Below are positions 23,802-32,493 of a DNA stretch of 35,923 bases, piece by piece. The stretch is from Chlamydia trachomatis (GTDB lineage: Bacteria > Chlamydiota > Chlamydiia > Chlamydiales > 2-12-FULL-49-11). The stretch is taken from NCBI GenBank assembly GCA_945872565.1, contig CAMBZN010000013.1, positions 1 to 35,923 of the forward strand, read 5' to 3'. Positions within the stretch are counted from its first letter, which is position 1. Each line of letters starts with the position of its first letter. Under the pieces are notes generated by a model. That model was not told the DNA's origin and searched no databases. It saw only the letters and a program-made list of their open reading frames with translations. The translations under genes and the position numbers were made by a program.

Positions 23802-25255
23802 TTAATGATATCTGATGCCACCATGTAGCGCTCTGATAGGAACGTTGCGGCAAGGTCTGCAGCCTTCCCATGCACTGTTACTCCTAATGAGGCTGCATCT
23901 AACGGGTTTGCTCCTTGAGCTAAAAAGGAGGCTACAATCCCTGCAAGAACATCCCCCGTTCCCCCCGAGCTCATCCCAGGATTTCCCGATACTATCACTA
24001 TCTTTTTACCTCTTGGAGAAAAAATCACAGTTGGAACTCCTTTAAAAATGATTGTCACAGAAAATTTATCTGCATAGCATTGCGCAGCTTGGTGGATTTG
24101 TTCATCCTGGCTATCTTTTCCCATTCCAAGTAGCCGGAGCAGTTCCCCTCTATGTGGGGTTAAAATCGCATGCATGGGAGGAGTTTCAAGTAAAAATAGA
24201 GCATCTGCATCAATGACCATGGCAATATCTGTAATTTGTAGGACATATTTAACTACAGCCTTTGCTTCCTCATCTCTTCCAAGACCTGGCCCTATAACAA
24301 TTGCTTTTGTTCTGTAAAGTTCCTTGTCAAACAGTTCAATGGACATTTTTTGGGTGATCACCTCATTCATAGAACATGGTGCATCCCCTAAATAAAAATG
24401 TCTGACAATGCCGCATCCTGCCCGGTATGCAGCCCTACAACAAAGCTCTGCCGCTCCTTTCATAGATGAATTGCCGCACAAAGCAACTACTTGTCCTACA
24501 TCGTATTTATTTCCCAGCAAAGATCGCTTAGGCAAGCGGCTTTGGAGTTCATTTGCGTTAAATAAGTAATACTTTGCCTCAAGGGAGGAACAATCCAATC
24601 CAAAATCGACGTAGTGAAACACCCCAGAATATTCTAATCCTTTTTCAAATAAGTGACCAACTTTTAAAGCCCCTAAATAGGCAGTCACGTCTGCACAGAT
24701 TGCATTCCCCTGGACAAGTCCTGTATTTCCATCAACCCCTGAAGCTATATCGATTGAAAAAACAAAACATTCACTGCTATTAACTTTTTCAACTACCTCA
24801 GCAAGGAGGCCAAACACTCCTCCTGTGCAACCTGTTCCTAATAATCCATCAATTACAATGCAGTTTTCAGGGAGGGAGAAATCAGTAATAGTCTTAACAA
24901 GATGAATTCTTCCTCCATCTCTATGAAAGGCCTCTGCCCTTTTTGCTGAAAGCTCGCTTGTTTCTTTAAAAAGTGCAAATGCCTCAACTTCCCATCCAGA
25001 CTGAACAAGTAAAGAACCCAAGGTGTAAGCATCGGCCCCATTATTACCCTTACCAATCAACAATACGATATTTTTTCTACTTGACTTTTCTAAAACCCTT
25101 TTTTTAAGAACATTAAACATCCCCATTGCAGCACTATCCATAAATACTTCTGCTAAATCTGGGCTTTTTTTGACGAGCTGTTTTTCAAAAAGGGACATCT
25201 GTTTTGCCGACAGAATTTTTTCCCCATAAATCGGTAGCTTATGATTTTCTGACAT
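23777..25255 (-). CDS. nnr: Bifunctional NAD(P)HX epimerase/dehydratase
   Basis: This enzyme repairs hydrated NADH and NADPH. The 492-residue product has the N-terminal YjeF epimerase domain (GKGNNGADAYTLGSLL; VIDGLLGTGCTGGV; SIDIASGVDGNTG) to about residue 215. The C-terminal ribokinase-like ADP-dependent dehydratase domain follows (VIGPGLGRDEEA; VIDADALFLL; LTPHRGELLRLLG; SGNPGMSSGGTGDVLAGI). Both halves look intact. No clear ribosome site precedes the ATG. Its 3' end overlaps that of pbp2 by 25 bases on the opposite strand. Confidence 0.94.
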   Translation of the reverse strand: MSENHKLPIYGEKILSAKQMSLFEKQLVKKSPDLAEVFMDSAAMGMFNVLKKRVLEKSSRKNIVLLIGKGNNGADAYTLGSLLVQSGWEVEAFALFKETSELSAKRAEAFHRDGGRIHLVKTITDFSLPENCIVIDGLLGTGCTGGVFGLLAEVVEKVNSSECFVFSIDIASGVDGNTGLVQGNAICADVTAYLGALKVGHLFEKGLEYSGVFHYVDFGLDCSSLEAKYYLFNANELQSRLPKRSLLGNKYDVGQVVALCGNSSMKGAAELCCRAAYRAGCGIVRHFYLGDAPCSMNEVITQKMSIELFDKELYRTKAIVIGPGLGRDEEAKAVVKYVLQITDIAMVIDADALFLLETPPMHAILTPHRGELLRLLGMGKDSQDEQIHQAAQCYADKFSVTIIFKGVPTVIFSPRGKKIVIVSGNPGMSSGGTGDVLAGIVASFLAQGANPLDAASLGVTVHGKAADLAATFLSERYMVASDIINYLSKVFL

Positions 25256-25303
25256 CTAGAGAAACCGTTTGTTTCCCTCAAGTTACATATTGATGAGTTA
25301 AAA

Positions 25304-26281
25304 TCAATTGGATTTATGATGTAAAATATTCAAAATTGCCTGACGGGGCAAATACCCCTCGTTTAAGACTTTATAGACATTTTCAGTAATAGGAAGGTGT
25401 ACTTTAGAAGATAGCATTAACTCATAAGCTGCTTTTACAGTATATTCTCCTTCAACAACCATCTTGATCTCCTCTTTTGCCATTGCAGCGGATAAACCCT
25501 CTCCTATAAACTTCCCAAAACGATAATTACGAGAAAGTGGGGTTACCCCCGTTACGATTAAATCACCAATTCCTGACAATGTATCCATCGTTTCTTCAAG
25601 ACAACCTTTGATCCTTGCCATCTGTTTTAGTTCCGCAAGCCCTTTTGTCAAAATCATAGCTTTAGTATTAAAGCCGTAGCCTAAACCAGTTGCCATACCT
25701 GCTGCAATTGCAATGACGTTTTTCATAGCTCCACCGAGTGCTACCCCATGCAGGTCAAAGGATCCAGTGATTTGAAAATTTTCGCCTTGGAACAATTCAA
25801 TAATTAAAGATTGAACGTCTTTATGTTTTGATCCAGCAACTGCGCAAGTTGGATGGTCTAAAAGCACCTCATCAGCAAGAGTTGGGCCGCTGATATATCC
25901 AATTTTTGCCCCTTTGCCCAAAATTTCCTCAGCAATTTCAGATAGAATCTCTCCTGTGTGTGTTTCTATCCCCTTTGAAGAAAGAATAAACGGAATAGAA
26001 AACTTTTCTATGGAACAAAGTTTTTTTAGCACCTCTCTTAATCCTTTTGCTGTAACACATTCTACGATTACATCTTGATGGAGAATCTCCTCAATATTTC
26101 TTGTAATTTTCAAATGACTTGGAAATAGAGCTGTTTTAAATTTCGGGTGCCTTCCTGTTTTTTCTAAGTTAGTTAAAACATCCTCTTCTATAGACCACAA
26201 TAAAACATCATGTCTGTTCTCTGTGAGTAATTTTACAAGTGCCATTGCCCATATGCCGCTACCTAAAAACCCAACTTTCAT
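25304..26281 (-). CDS. gpsA: Glycerol-3-phosphate dehydrogenase [NAD(P)+]
   Basis: GpsA reduces dihydroxyacetone phosphate to sn-glycerol 3-phosphate for phospholipid synthesis. The 325-residue product starts with the nucleotide-binding GSGIWAMALV (usual GxGxWGxA, with Ala for one Gly), followed by ILSSKGIE, SGPTLADEV, GGAMKNVIAIAAGMATGLGYG with the catalytic Lys, and GIGDLIVT and SRNYRFG. Length is normal. The ATG overlaps the previous gene's stop by 4 bases, with a GGAGGAAATAAGG ribosome region inside that gene. The link to a UDP-sugar pyrophosphorylase gene is also found in Chlamydia. Confidence 0.95.
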   Translation of the reverse strand: MKVGFLGSGIWAMALVKLLTENRHDVLLWSIEEDVLTNLEKTGRHPKFKTALFPSHLKITRNIEEILHQDVIVECVTAKGLREVLKKLCSIEKFSIPFILSSKGIETHTGEILSEIAEEILGKGAKIGYISGPTLADEVLLDHPTCAVAGSKHKDVQSLIIELFQGENFQITGSFDLHGVALGGAMKNVIAIAAGMATGLGYGFNTKAMILTKGLAELKQMARIKGCLEETMDTLSGIGDLIVTGVTPLSRNYRFGKFIGEGLSAAMAKEEIKMVVEGEYTVKAAYELMLSSKVHLPITENVYKVLNEGYLPRQAILNILHHKSN

Positions 26282-27993
26282 ACCTTATTTCCTCCAATAT
26301 TTATTTCATTGCAATAGGTGAATAAATCCCTCTTTTCTTTAATAGGAAAAAAGCATCTCTTGCGTTCTTTTTCAATGACCTCAAAGTCTTTTGCATATTT
26401 AAATCCGTCGATCACAAGCCTTTCGTAAAACGCTTGGTTTTGCTTTTCTATTCTGTAAAAAGGCAATTGCTCTCCAGCAACTGTTTCAAAAAATTGAGGC
26501 GTTGCTGCAAAAATCCCACTATATCCAAGTCCCTCCATTCCAACATTGCCTAGTGTAAAATACTCCCTGACCACTAAAGCTTCTTTGTACCGGCACAAAA
26601 CCCCCAATCGCTCCTCTTTTTTGTCTCTTGAAACACCAATTACTGCAAGCTGCTTTTCTGTAGAGATCAGTTCCATATCCAATGGATCTGCAAGGGGATT
26701 ATCAATTGCAATCACAGAAATGATATCTAAGTGCCGCCACTGATCCCAGTATTTAGAAAAAACAAGTGCATCATAAAGGGCGCCATTGCCTTCAGGACTT
26801 ACCCCATCACCAGCTTCAGTGGGATAGACCTTTTTTTCAAGCAAGTCGATCTTTTTCCCTTCGCAATACCTTTTGGTCTCATCGTAAGTTACAGGAGAGG
26901 TTAATATCGCAATTTTATCAGCTTCTTTTGCTTTTTCTAAAAGGATATCAAAGAGATTTTTTGCGCCTAATTCTAAAAACCCTTTAGGTCGATCTAGCCC
27001 AAGTCTTCGCCCCATTCCACCAGCAAGGATGATTACCCCCACCTTCTTTTTAATAATAACTGTTCTCTTATTTTCACAAAAACCCTGACAAATAGGGTTA
27101 AACTGATTAAAACTTTGAATTAACACACGCTCTTTTAAAGGTTGCAATATCGCATCCTTTATTCTCGAAAAAAAGTCTTCGGGAAGAAGTTGCTGGTTGC
27201 CCAGGAGGTAAGTGATATCAACAAAAGGAGTATTAACAGCTTTTGCAATCGCTATTAAATCCTGATCGTCTGTAACGAGTGCATCAAAATTATGAATTTT
27301 GTCTATGATTAGTTCGTAATCAATCTCGATGGATTGAAATTCTATAAAACAAGATTGATCATCAATGATTTCTTTGATTTCTTTAGCGTTTGTTTCCTCC
27401 CCCAAAATAGAAATTTTTAACGAAGGAATTTCTTCTAAAAGAAAGGTTGTGATCTTTTTATACCATTTTTTTGTAGGAAATTTAGGGTTAAAGGAGCTTT
27501 TCATTCCGATATGTAAATGATTATACTTATTTGGTCGAGCATACAATGTAGGCTTCCACAGACTTGGCTCAATCCCAAGGGGCTTTAATAAATTTGCAGT
27601 GTTTCCTACCTCTACAACATCTGTTAAAAGGAACGATCCAAATGATCTTTTAAATCCTATCCGTCGCTTGACCATTCCTTGAAAAAATATGTAGGCTGAA
27701 GAAAACGATGTTGGTATGGTAATCCCTATATCGTATTCATTTTTTTGGATAAAGGTGATCACATCTTCCCCATTTTCTAAAACGGGGGCAAAGCGGGGGG
27801 GTTTCTTAAACACAATCGTGTGATCGATATTTTTATTTCTTAAAAAACCTCGCATGTTTTCCCTCACTAGAACAGAGAGCTCTGCTTGAGAAAAATGCAT
27901 TTTTAGAGCTTCTAAGAGGGGTAGTGCGCCCACCACATCTTTTGCTCTCCCTGGCAATTGTACAATAATCTTTTGAAGATTTTTCTTTTGCAT
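26278..27993 (-). CDS. GT9 heptosyltransferase-like domain fused to UDP-sugar pyrophosphorylase
   Basis: Residues 1-290 look like a family 9 glycosyltransferase (LPGRAKDVVGALPLLEALK; RRIGFKR; HIGMKSSFNPKFPTKKWYKK; LVTDDQDLIAIAKAVNTPF in place of the usual NDSGxxHIAAALG). From about 317 begins an eukaryote-like UDPGP/AGX1-type domain: VGVIILAGGMGRRLG, RPKGFLEL, SPEGNGALYDAL and AIDNPLADPLD. That domain would make a UDP-sugar such as UDP-GlcNAc from UTP. At ~255 residues it is shorter than the usual 400-plus. The reading frame is continuous. The GT9 substrate-binding residues are degenerate, so that half may be structural. It is coupled to gpsA. Confidence 0.82.
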   Translation of the reverse strand: MQKKNLQKIIVQLPGRAKDVVGALPLLEALKMHFSQAELSVLVRENMRGFLRNKNIDHTIVFKKPPRFAPVLENGEDVITFIQKNEYDIGITIPTSFSSAYIFFQGMVKRRIGFKRSFGSFLLTDVVEVGNTANLLKPLGIEPSLWKPTLYARPNKYNHLHIGMKSSFNPKFPTKKWYKKITTFLLEEIPSLKISILGEETNAKEIKEIIDDQSCFIEFQSIEIDYELIIDKIHNFDALVTDDQDLIAIAKAVNTPFVDITYLLGNQQLLPEDFFSRIKDAILQPLKERVLIQSFNQFNPICQGFCENKRTVIIKKKVGVIILAGGMGRRLGLDRPKGFLELGAKNLFDILLEKAKEADKIAILTSPVTYDETKRYCEGKKIDLLEKKVYPTEAGDGVSPEGNGALYDALVFSKYWDQWRHLDIISVIAIDNPLADPLDMELISTEKQLAVIGVSRDKKEERLGVLCRYKEALVVREYFTLGNVGMEGLGYSGIFAATPQFFETVAGEQLPFYRIEKQNQAFYERLVIDGFKYAKDFEVIEKERKRCFFPIKEKRDLFTYCNEINIGGNKV

Positions 27994-28049
27994 AGAACTA
28001 GTATGGAACAGTAGCCATTTTTATTACATAAAAAAAACTCCACATTCAC

Positions 28050-28055
28050 TATACT
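28050..28055 (+). promoter_or_regulatory. -10-like TATACT before ruvC
   Basis: TATACT ends 8 bases before the ruvC ATG, in a spacer without any ribosome site. Initiation 8 bases downstream would fall on the ATG itself, giving a leaderless message. Motif evidence only. Confidence 0.35.
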
Positions 28056-28063
28056 CTGTAAAC

Positions 28064-28549
28064 ATGATAATTTTAGGTATAGATCCAGGTACTGCCTGTA
28101 CTGGTTGGGGGGTGATAGAGGTTGTCGGCAATAGCTATCATCTTTTATCTTTTGGGACAATCAAGGCTAAAACAAAGATTCTTTCTGAAAAGTATGTGAT
28201 TATTTTTGATAGCATCAATCAAATTATTGATACTTACCATCCTGATTATATTTCTGTAGAGACACAATTTGTCGATAAAAATGTTCAAAGTGCAATTAAA
28301 CTCGGGATGGCAAGGGGGATGGCAGTTCTTGCGGGGGCAAAGCGACAGATTCCAATTTATGAATATGCCCCATTAAAGGCAAAGCAAGCTGTTAGTGGCT
28401 CTGGAAATGCATCAAAAGAGCATGTGCAGAAAATGATCTCTATTTTACTCAATCTTTCCGAAACTGTTCCCCATGATGCAGCAGATGGTCTTGCTCTTGC
28501 GATCTGTCATGCTCACTTTGCAAGGGCAAAAGCTTCTCTTCCCATTTAA
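28064..28549 (+). CDS. ruvC: Holliday junction resolvase RuvC
   Basis: RuvC dimers nick four-way junctions during recombination repair. The 161-residue product has the four acidic/His active-site positions of the RNase H fold: GIDPG (Asp7), SVETQF (Glu66), and PHDAADGLA (His137, Asp138, Asp141). QAVSGSGNASKEHVQKM matches the DNA-contact helix. Length is normal. No ribosome site is visible before the ATG. It is transcribed away from the GT9/pyrophosphorylase fusion and lies 24 bases before ruvA, probably in one operon. Confidence 0.95.
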   Translation: MIILGIDPGTACTGWGVIEVVGNSYHLLSFGTIKAKTKILSEKYVIIFDSINQIIDTYHPDYISVETQFVDKNVQSAIKLGMARGMAVLAGAKRQIPIYEYAPLKAKQAVSGSGNASKEHVQKMISILLNLSETVPHDAADGLALAICHAHFARAKASLPI

Positions 28550-28573
28550 ATCTTTAAAACTTACAATTGGGGG

Positions 28574-29140
28574 ATGTATGCGTATATAAAAGGTTGTTTA
28601 GTAGAAGTTGAAAAGGACCATGCCATTGTAGATGTCGGGGGTCGAGGATTTTTTATTTATACCCCGATTCATTTTTATATTTCCTCTCCAAAGATTGGAA
28701 GTGAAATTCTTTTACACACAAGTTTTATTGTTTCACAAGACAATATGCGGTTGTTTGGCTTCTTAAAAAAGGAGGAGAAGGTACTTTTTGAAAAGCTCCT
28801 TACTATTTCCGGGCTAGGTCCAAAAACAGCCCTCTCTATTCTTTCTCATGGAGATCGATTTGACCTTGCAAAGGTGATCCGGGAAAACGACATTTCTACC
28901 CTTACAAAGGTTCCAGGTATCGGAACTAAGACTGCTCAAAGGATAGTCATCGAGCTTTCTGACAAGTTAAGCGAGCTTTGTATCAAAGGTTCTCCTCCTG
29001 TGGCTCTTGATGCAATCGCTGCGTTAATTTCTCTTGGGTACAAAGAAAAGGAGGCTACAAAAAGTGTCCATGACGCGATGAAAGTTTCAACAAGTTCTGT
29101 GACCCTTTCTGAACTCATTTCACTCTCTCTTTCAAGGTAG
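28574..29140 (+). CDS. ruvA: Holliday junction branch-migration subunit RuvA
   Basis: RuvA binds Holliday junctions and loads the RuvB motor. The 188-residue product has the N-terminal OB domain (MYAYIKGCLVEVEKDHAIVDVGG), two helix-hairpin-helix motifs (ISGLGPKTALSIL; VPGIGTKTAQRIVIEL) and the C-terminal three-helix domain that touches RuvB (LDAIAALISLGYKEKEATKSV). A G-rich TTGGGGG stretch precedes the ATG. ruvB is not in the window. Confidence 0.95.
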   Translation: MYAYIKGCLVEVEKDHAIVDVGGRGFFIYTPIHFYISSPKIGSEILLHTSFIVSQDNMRLFGFLKKEEKVLFEKLLTISGLGPKTALSILSHGDRFDLAKVIRENDISTLTKVPGIGTKTAQRIVIELSDKLSELCIKGSPPVALDAIAALISLGYKEKEATKSVHDAMKVSTSSVTLSELISLSLSR

Positions 29141-29211
29141 AGTTCTTTAAAGACTATTTTGAAATTTACCCCCTCACTTGATTAGCTCTGGATAGATAAC
29201 ATCCCTTGGTT

Positions 29212-29217
29212 TATAAT
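29212..29217 (+). promoter_or_regulatory. -10-like TATAAT before mnmE
   Basis: TATAAT ends 6 bases before the mnmE ATG with no ribosome site between. A start 7 bases downstream would be at the ATG, so the message may be leaderless. No convincing -35 box is seen. Confidence 0.4.
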
Positions 29218-29223
29218 TGCTTT

Positions 29224-30558
29224 ATGTTTGATACCATTGTAGCACTTGCAACCCCTCCAGGGGTCGGAGCATTATCTATTATTCGTCTTTCTGGAAAGGA
29301 TACCTTTGACGTGGTAAAGACTTTCTTTACCAAAAATATTTCTGAAGAGAAGAGCCATACAGCTCATTTTGGGAAAATTCTAGATATTGATCAAAGTGTC
29401 ATAGACGAAGTAATTATTTTAATCATGAGGGGTAAAAAATCCTTTACTGGTGAAAATAGCGCAGAAATTATTTGCCACGGAAACCCATTAATTGTTCAAA
29501 AAATTCTCCGAAGAGCCCTTTCTGCAGGAGCAAGAGCCGCCCACGGCGGGGAATTTTCTAAACGCGCATTTTCTAACGGAAAACTAGATTTATCTCAAGT
29601 AGAGGCAATCAAAGAGATGATCCATGCAAAAAATGAACGTGCCTTAAAAGAGGCCTCTAAACAACTTGGCGGCTCTTTATCTATCTATATTAAAGATTTG
29701 CAAAAAAACTTCATCGATCTTTTGGCAATTATTGAAGTGCATATTGATTACCCTGAAGAGGGACTAGAGCCAGCAGCAGAGGAAGAAGTTCTCTCTATCA
29801 TCCATTCGACCAAAGAAAAAATCAAAAACTTAAACGAGACATTTCATGATGGAAAAAAACTCTTCACAGGGCAAACAATTGCCATAATCGGTGCCCCAAA
29901 CGCTGGAAAATCCTCCCTGTTAAATGCTCTGTTAGATGACGATCGCGCTATTGTCTCAAGCATTGCAGGAACTACAAGAGATACAATTGTTGAAGAAATC
30001 ACTCTTGATGGACTAAGCTTTAAATTTGTCGATACTGCAGGCATTCATAATGCAAAGGACCCTATTGAAATGATGGGCATTGCAAGAACCTTAAAAGCTG
30101 CTGGTAGTTGTGACATCCCTCTTCTACTAATCGATTTATCTGCCCCTATTAGTGCAAAGATCATGGAGCTTTACAAAACACTTTCCTCACCTCTTGTTGT
30201 CTATAACAAAGCAGATATTAGCAAAAAAACCAATCCTCTTGCGGTAACAAATCCTATCTATATCTCTGCAAAAGAGAAAACTGGCTTAAAGGAATTAAAA
30301 GATGCCCTTATAAAAACAGTTTCTTTTGAAACTTTTGATGACACCCCCCTTTTAACAAAAGAGCGTCATTTTATAAAACTTAACGAGGCATACTCCTCTC
30401 TTGAAACTGTTTTAGAGGGAATTTCTTCGAATCTTTCTGTAGATTTAATTTCATTTGATCTACGCATCGGGCTAGAATCTTTATCTGAAATCATCGGAAT
30501 CAACATTTCAGAAGAAATTTTAGGGGGGATATTCTCCAAATTTTGCGTCGGAAAATAG
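29224..30558 (+). CDS. mnmE: tRNA modification GTPase MnmE
   Basis: With MnmG it makes the cmnm5 modification of U34 in several tRNAs. I use the ATG at 29224 (MFDTIVALATPPGVGALSII), which gives 444 residues; an in-frame TTG at 29206 is unlikely. The N-terminal tetrahydrofolate-binding domain includes GEFSKRAF and NGKLDLSQVEAI. The G domain has GAPNAGKSS (about 223), TTRDTI, DTAG and NKAD. The C-terminal CVGK holds the family's essential Cys at the very end. Chlamydia also has mnmE near nth and psd. Confidence 0.95.
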   Translation: MFDTIVALATPPGVGALSIIRLSGKDTFDVVKTFFTKNISEEKSHTAHFGKILDIDQSVIDEVIILIMRGKKSFTGENSAEIICHGNPLIVQKILRRALSAGARAAHGGEFSKRAFSNGKLDLSQVEAIKEMIHAKNERALKEASKQLGGSLSIYIKDLQKNFIDLLAIIEVHIDYPEEGLEPAAEEEVLSIIHSTKEKIKNLNETFHDGKKLFTGQTIAIIGAPNAGKSSLLNALLDDDRAIVSSIAGTTRDTIVEEITLDGLSFKFVDTAGIHNAKDPIEMMGIARTLKAAGSCDIPLLLIDLSAPISAKIMELYKTLSSPLVVYNKADISKKTNPLAVTNPIYISAKEKTGLKELKDALIKTVSFETFDDTPLLTKERHFIKLNEAYSSLETVLEGISSNLSVDLISFDLRIGLESLSEIIGINISEEILGGIFSKFCVGK

Positions 30559-31175
30559 ATTTTATAGTGGAAACTCTCCAAGAGCTCTTTCCTAATCCCC
30601 CCATTCCCTTACACCACAGTAATCCCTTTACCCTCCTTGTTGCTGTGCTTCTTTCTGCACAATGCACTGACTTACGGGTAAATATTGTCACAGAAGTTCT
30701 ATTTAAAAAAGCAACCGATCCATTTGCTATGAGTAAACTTTCTATTCAAGAAATTGAAGATACGATCAGAACCTGTGGTCTTTTTAGAACGAAAGCAAAG
30801 GCCATAAAAGAACTCTCCCTACAATTAATAAGAGATCACAATGGAGAGGTGCCAGGGACATTAGATGCTTTAAAAAAATTACCAGGGGTTGGTCATAAAA
30901 CAGCATCGGTTGTACTCATACAAGTATTTAATACACCGGCTTTTCCAGTAGACACACATATCCATAGGCTAGCTAAAAGATGGGGTCTTTCCTGTGGCAA
31001 GAGTGTGGAGCAAACTGAACGGGACTTAAAGGCACTGTTTGACAGGACATGCTGGTCAAAGCTCCATTTACAAATGATCTATTATGCAAGAACATTTTGC
31101 CCTGCAAAAGGGCATATTGCCGCCTCTTGTGAGATTTGTAGTTATTGTACAAGCTTACAAAAGCAAATTTTGTGA
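30543..31175 (+). CDS. nth: Endonuclease III
   Basis: Nth removes oxidised pyrimidines and nicks the abasic site. The only good start is a TTG at 30543, overlapping the end of mnmE by 16 bases; a start there (MRRKIDFIVETLQELF) fits Nth proteins. LLVAVLLSAQCTD, the helix-hairpin-helix LPGVGHKTASVVL with catalytic Lys119, and VDTHIHRLAKRWGL with Asp137 are present. Four C-terminal cysteines (186, 196, 199, 202) could bind the 4Fe-4S cluster, but the C-x9-C-x2-C-x2-C spacing differs from the usual x6-x2-x5. Confidence 0.93.
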   Translation: MRRKIDFIVETLQELFPNPPIPLHHSNPFTLLVAVLLSAQCTDLRVNIVTEVLFKKATDPFAMSKLSIQEIEDTIRTCGLFRTKAKAIKELSLQLIRDHNGEVPGTLDALKKLPGVGHKTASVVLIQVFNTPAFPVDTHIHRLAKRWGLSCGKSVEQTERDLKALFDRTCWSKLHLQMIYYARTFCPAKGHIAASCEICSYCTSLQKQIL

Positions 31176-31338
31176 CTGCGCTATTTTTTTCTTCTTCTCA
31201 AGAAACTTTTAGCTTACGTAGCCCTTTTTTGATGCATTAGATAGATTTAGCAATTTACAATCTGTATGTGCCATGCGACCAAATATAATGAAGTAATCTA
31301 GCATTTCTGGTATTCTTTTAAAAAACTCCAGGAAAAGC

Positions 31339-31872
31339 ATGAAAGCATTTTTTAGAAGAGATCGATGGTCTCCCTATTTTGTAGGAACTTTTATCGGACT
31401 GCTACTCACTTTTTTGTTAACTGTTGGGTATAGCATTGGAGTATCTACTGGGGTTGCAAGAGTGGGAGCTTTGATAGAAAACACTGTTGCAAAAAATCAT
31501 ATGCAACAAACGCCCTATTTTCTTGGACTTGTTTCTGATAAAATTATTTTGGATTGGAAAATTTTATTTATCCTAGGAATTTTTCTTGGGGCGCTCATTG
31601 CTTCTAAACTTTCTGGTAAAAAAGATCTTCCAAGCAATGTTATTTGGTTGGGCCGATTTGGCACATCAAAGGGGCGGCGTAATTTTGCAGCATTTGTCGG
31701 GGGATTTTTTCTCCTGTTTGGGGCTCGCTTAGCAAATGGTTGCACCTCAGGTCATGCAATTAGCGGAGGGGCACAACTGGCTGTAACAAGTTGGGTCTTT
31801 ATGTTATCCCTTTTTGCCGCTGGCATTCCAACTTCTCTGTACATTTATTCCAAAACCAAAGGAACTTTATGA
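31339..31872 (+). CDS. YeeE/YedE-family sulfur-compound transporter, first half-protein
   Basis: A 177-residue membrane protein with about four to five helices and the family signature GARLANGCTSGHAISGG, whose Cys handles thiosulfate or related sulfur species in characterised relatives. AGGA lies shortly before the ATG. It overlaps the next gene (ATGA), which encodes the complementary half. Two half-size YeeE/YedE proteins in tandem are common in bacteria. The 163-base stretch upstream, after nth, has no gene. Confidence 0.85.
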   Translation: MKAFFRRDRWSPYFVGTFIGLLLTFLLTVGYSIGVSTGVARVGALIENTVAKNHMQQTPYFLGLVSDKIILDWKILFILGIFLGALIASKLSGKKDLPSNVIWLGRFGTSKGRRNFAAFVGGFFLLFGARLANGCTSGHAISGGAQLAVTSWVFMLSLFAAGIPTSLYIYSKTKGTL

Positions 31873-32441
31873 GTTTTCATCTTTTTCTTTCAAGCCCGTC
31901 TTTAACAATCCTTTCTGTTTTAAGCGGGATGATTTTTGGATTTTTACTCCAAAAGGGCGCGGTTTCTCGTTTTGACGTAATTGTTGGACAATTTCTCCTT
32001 AGAGACTTTACTGTAATGAAAGTAATGTTTACGGCAATTGTTGTGGGAAGCATCGGAATTTTTAGCCTCCATTTTCTAGGGATCATCCCTAAACTGCTTT
32101 TATCTACTACTCCTTTATTTTTAAGCGCAATAGGGGGTGCAATCTTTGGTGTGGGGATGAGCGTCTCTGGTTACTGTCCAGGCACAGGGATTGCAGCTCT
32201 TGCCGAGGGGTCTAAAGATGTTCTTTTTGGCCTTGTAGGAATGCTTTTTGGATCGATCGTTTTTAACGAACTCTCCCCTATTTTTCTCCCTCTTCTCAAT
32301 GAAAAAGATAGTTTCTTCCAACAAACTTTAGGAGTCTATTTTAATATTTCTAATGGATGGATCATCGCTTTTTTAGTTTTAGCTTGGATAGGTTTCTACA
32401 AAATAGTTGAAGGGAAAAAATGGAAAAAAGCGATCCATTAA
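31869..32441 (+). CDS. YeeE/YedE-family sulfur-compound transporter, second half-protein
   Basis: I use the ATG at 31869, inside the ATGA overlap, which gives a 190-residue protein; a longer frame from 31791 lies within the upstream gene. It has about five membrane helices and the second signature SGYCPGTGIAALAEG with the conserved Cys. The pair likely forms one pore for sulfur import, useful for cysteine or Fe-S supply. It converges on the LysR gene, with 52 bases between them and no clear terminator. Confidence 0.84.
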   Translation: MSFHLFLSSPSLTILSVLSGMIFGFLLQKGAVSRFDVIVGQFLLRDFTVMKVMFTAIVVGSIGIFSLHFLGIIPKLLLSTTPLFLSAIGGAIFGVGMSVSGYCPGTGIAALAEGSKDVLFGLVGMLFGSIVFNELSPIFLPLLNEKDSFFQQTLGVYFNISNGWIIAFLVLAWIGFYKIVEGKKWKKAIH

Positions 32442-32493
32442 TTATGCACCTCAATTTTCAATCGGCGATTTAATAAACAGACCTCAAAAAGTA

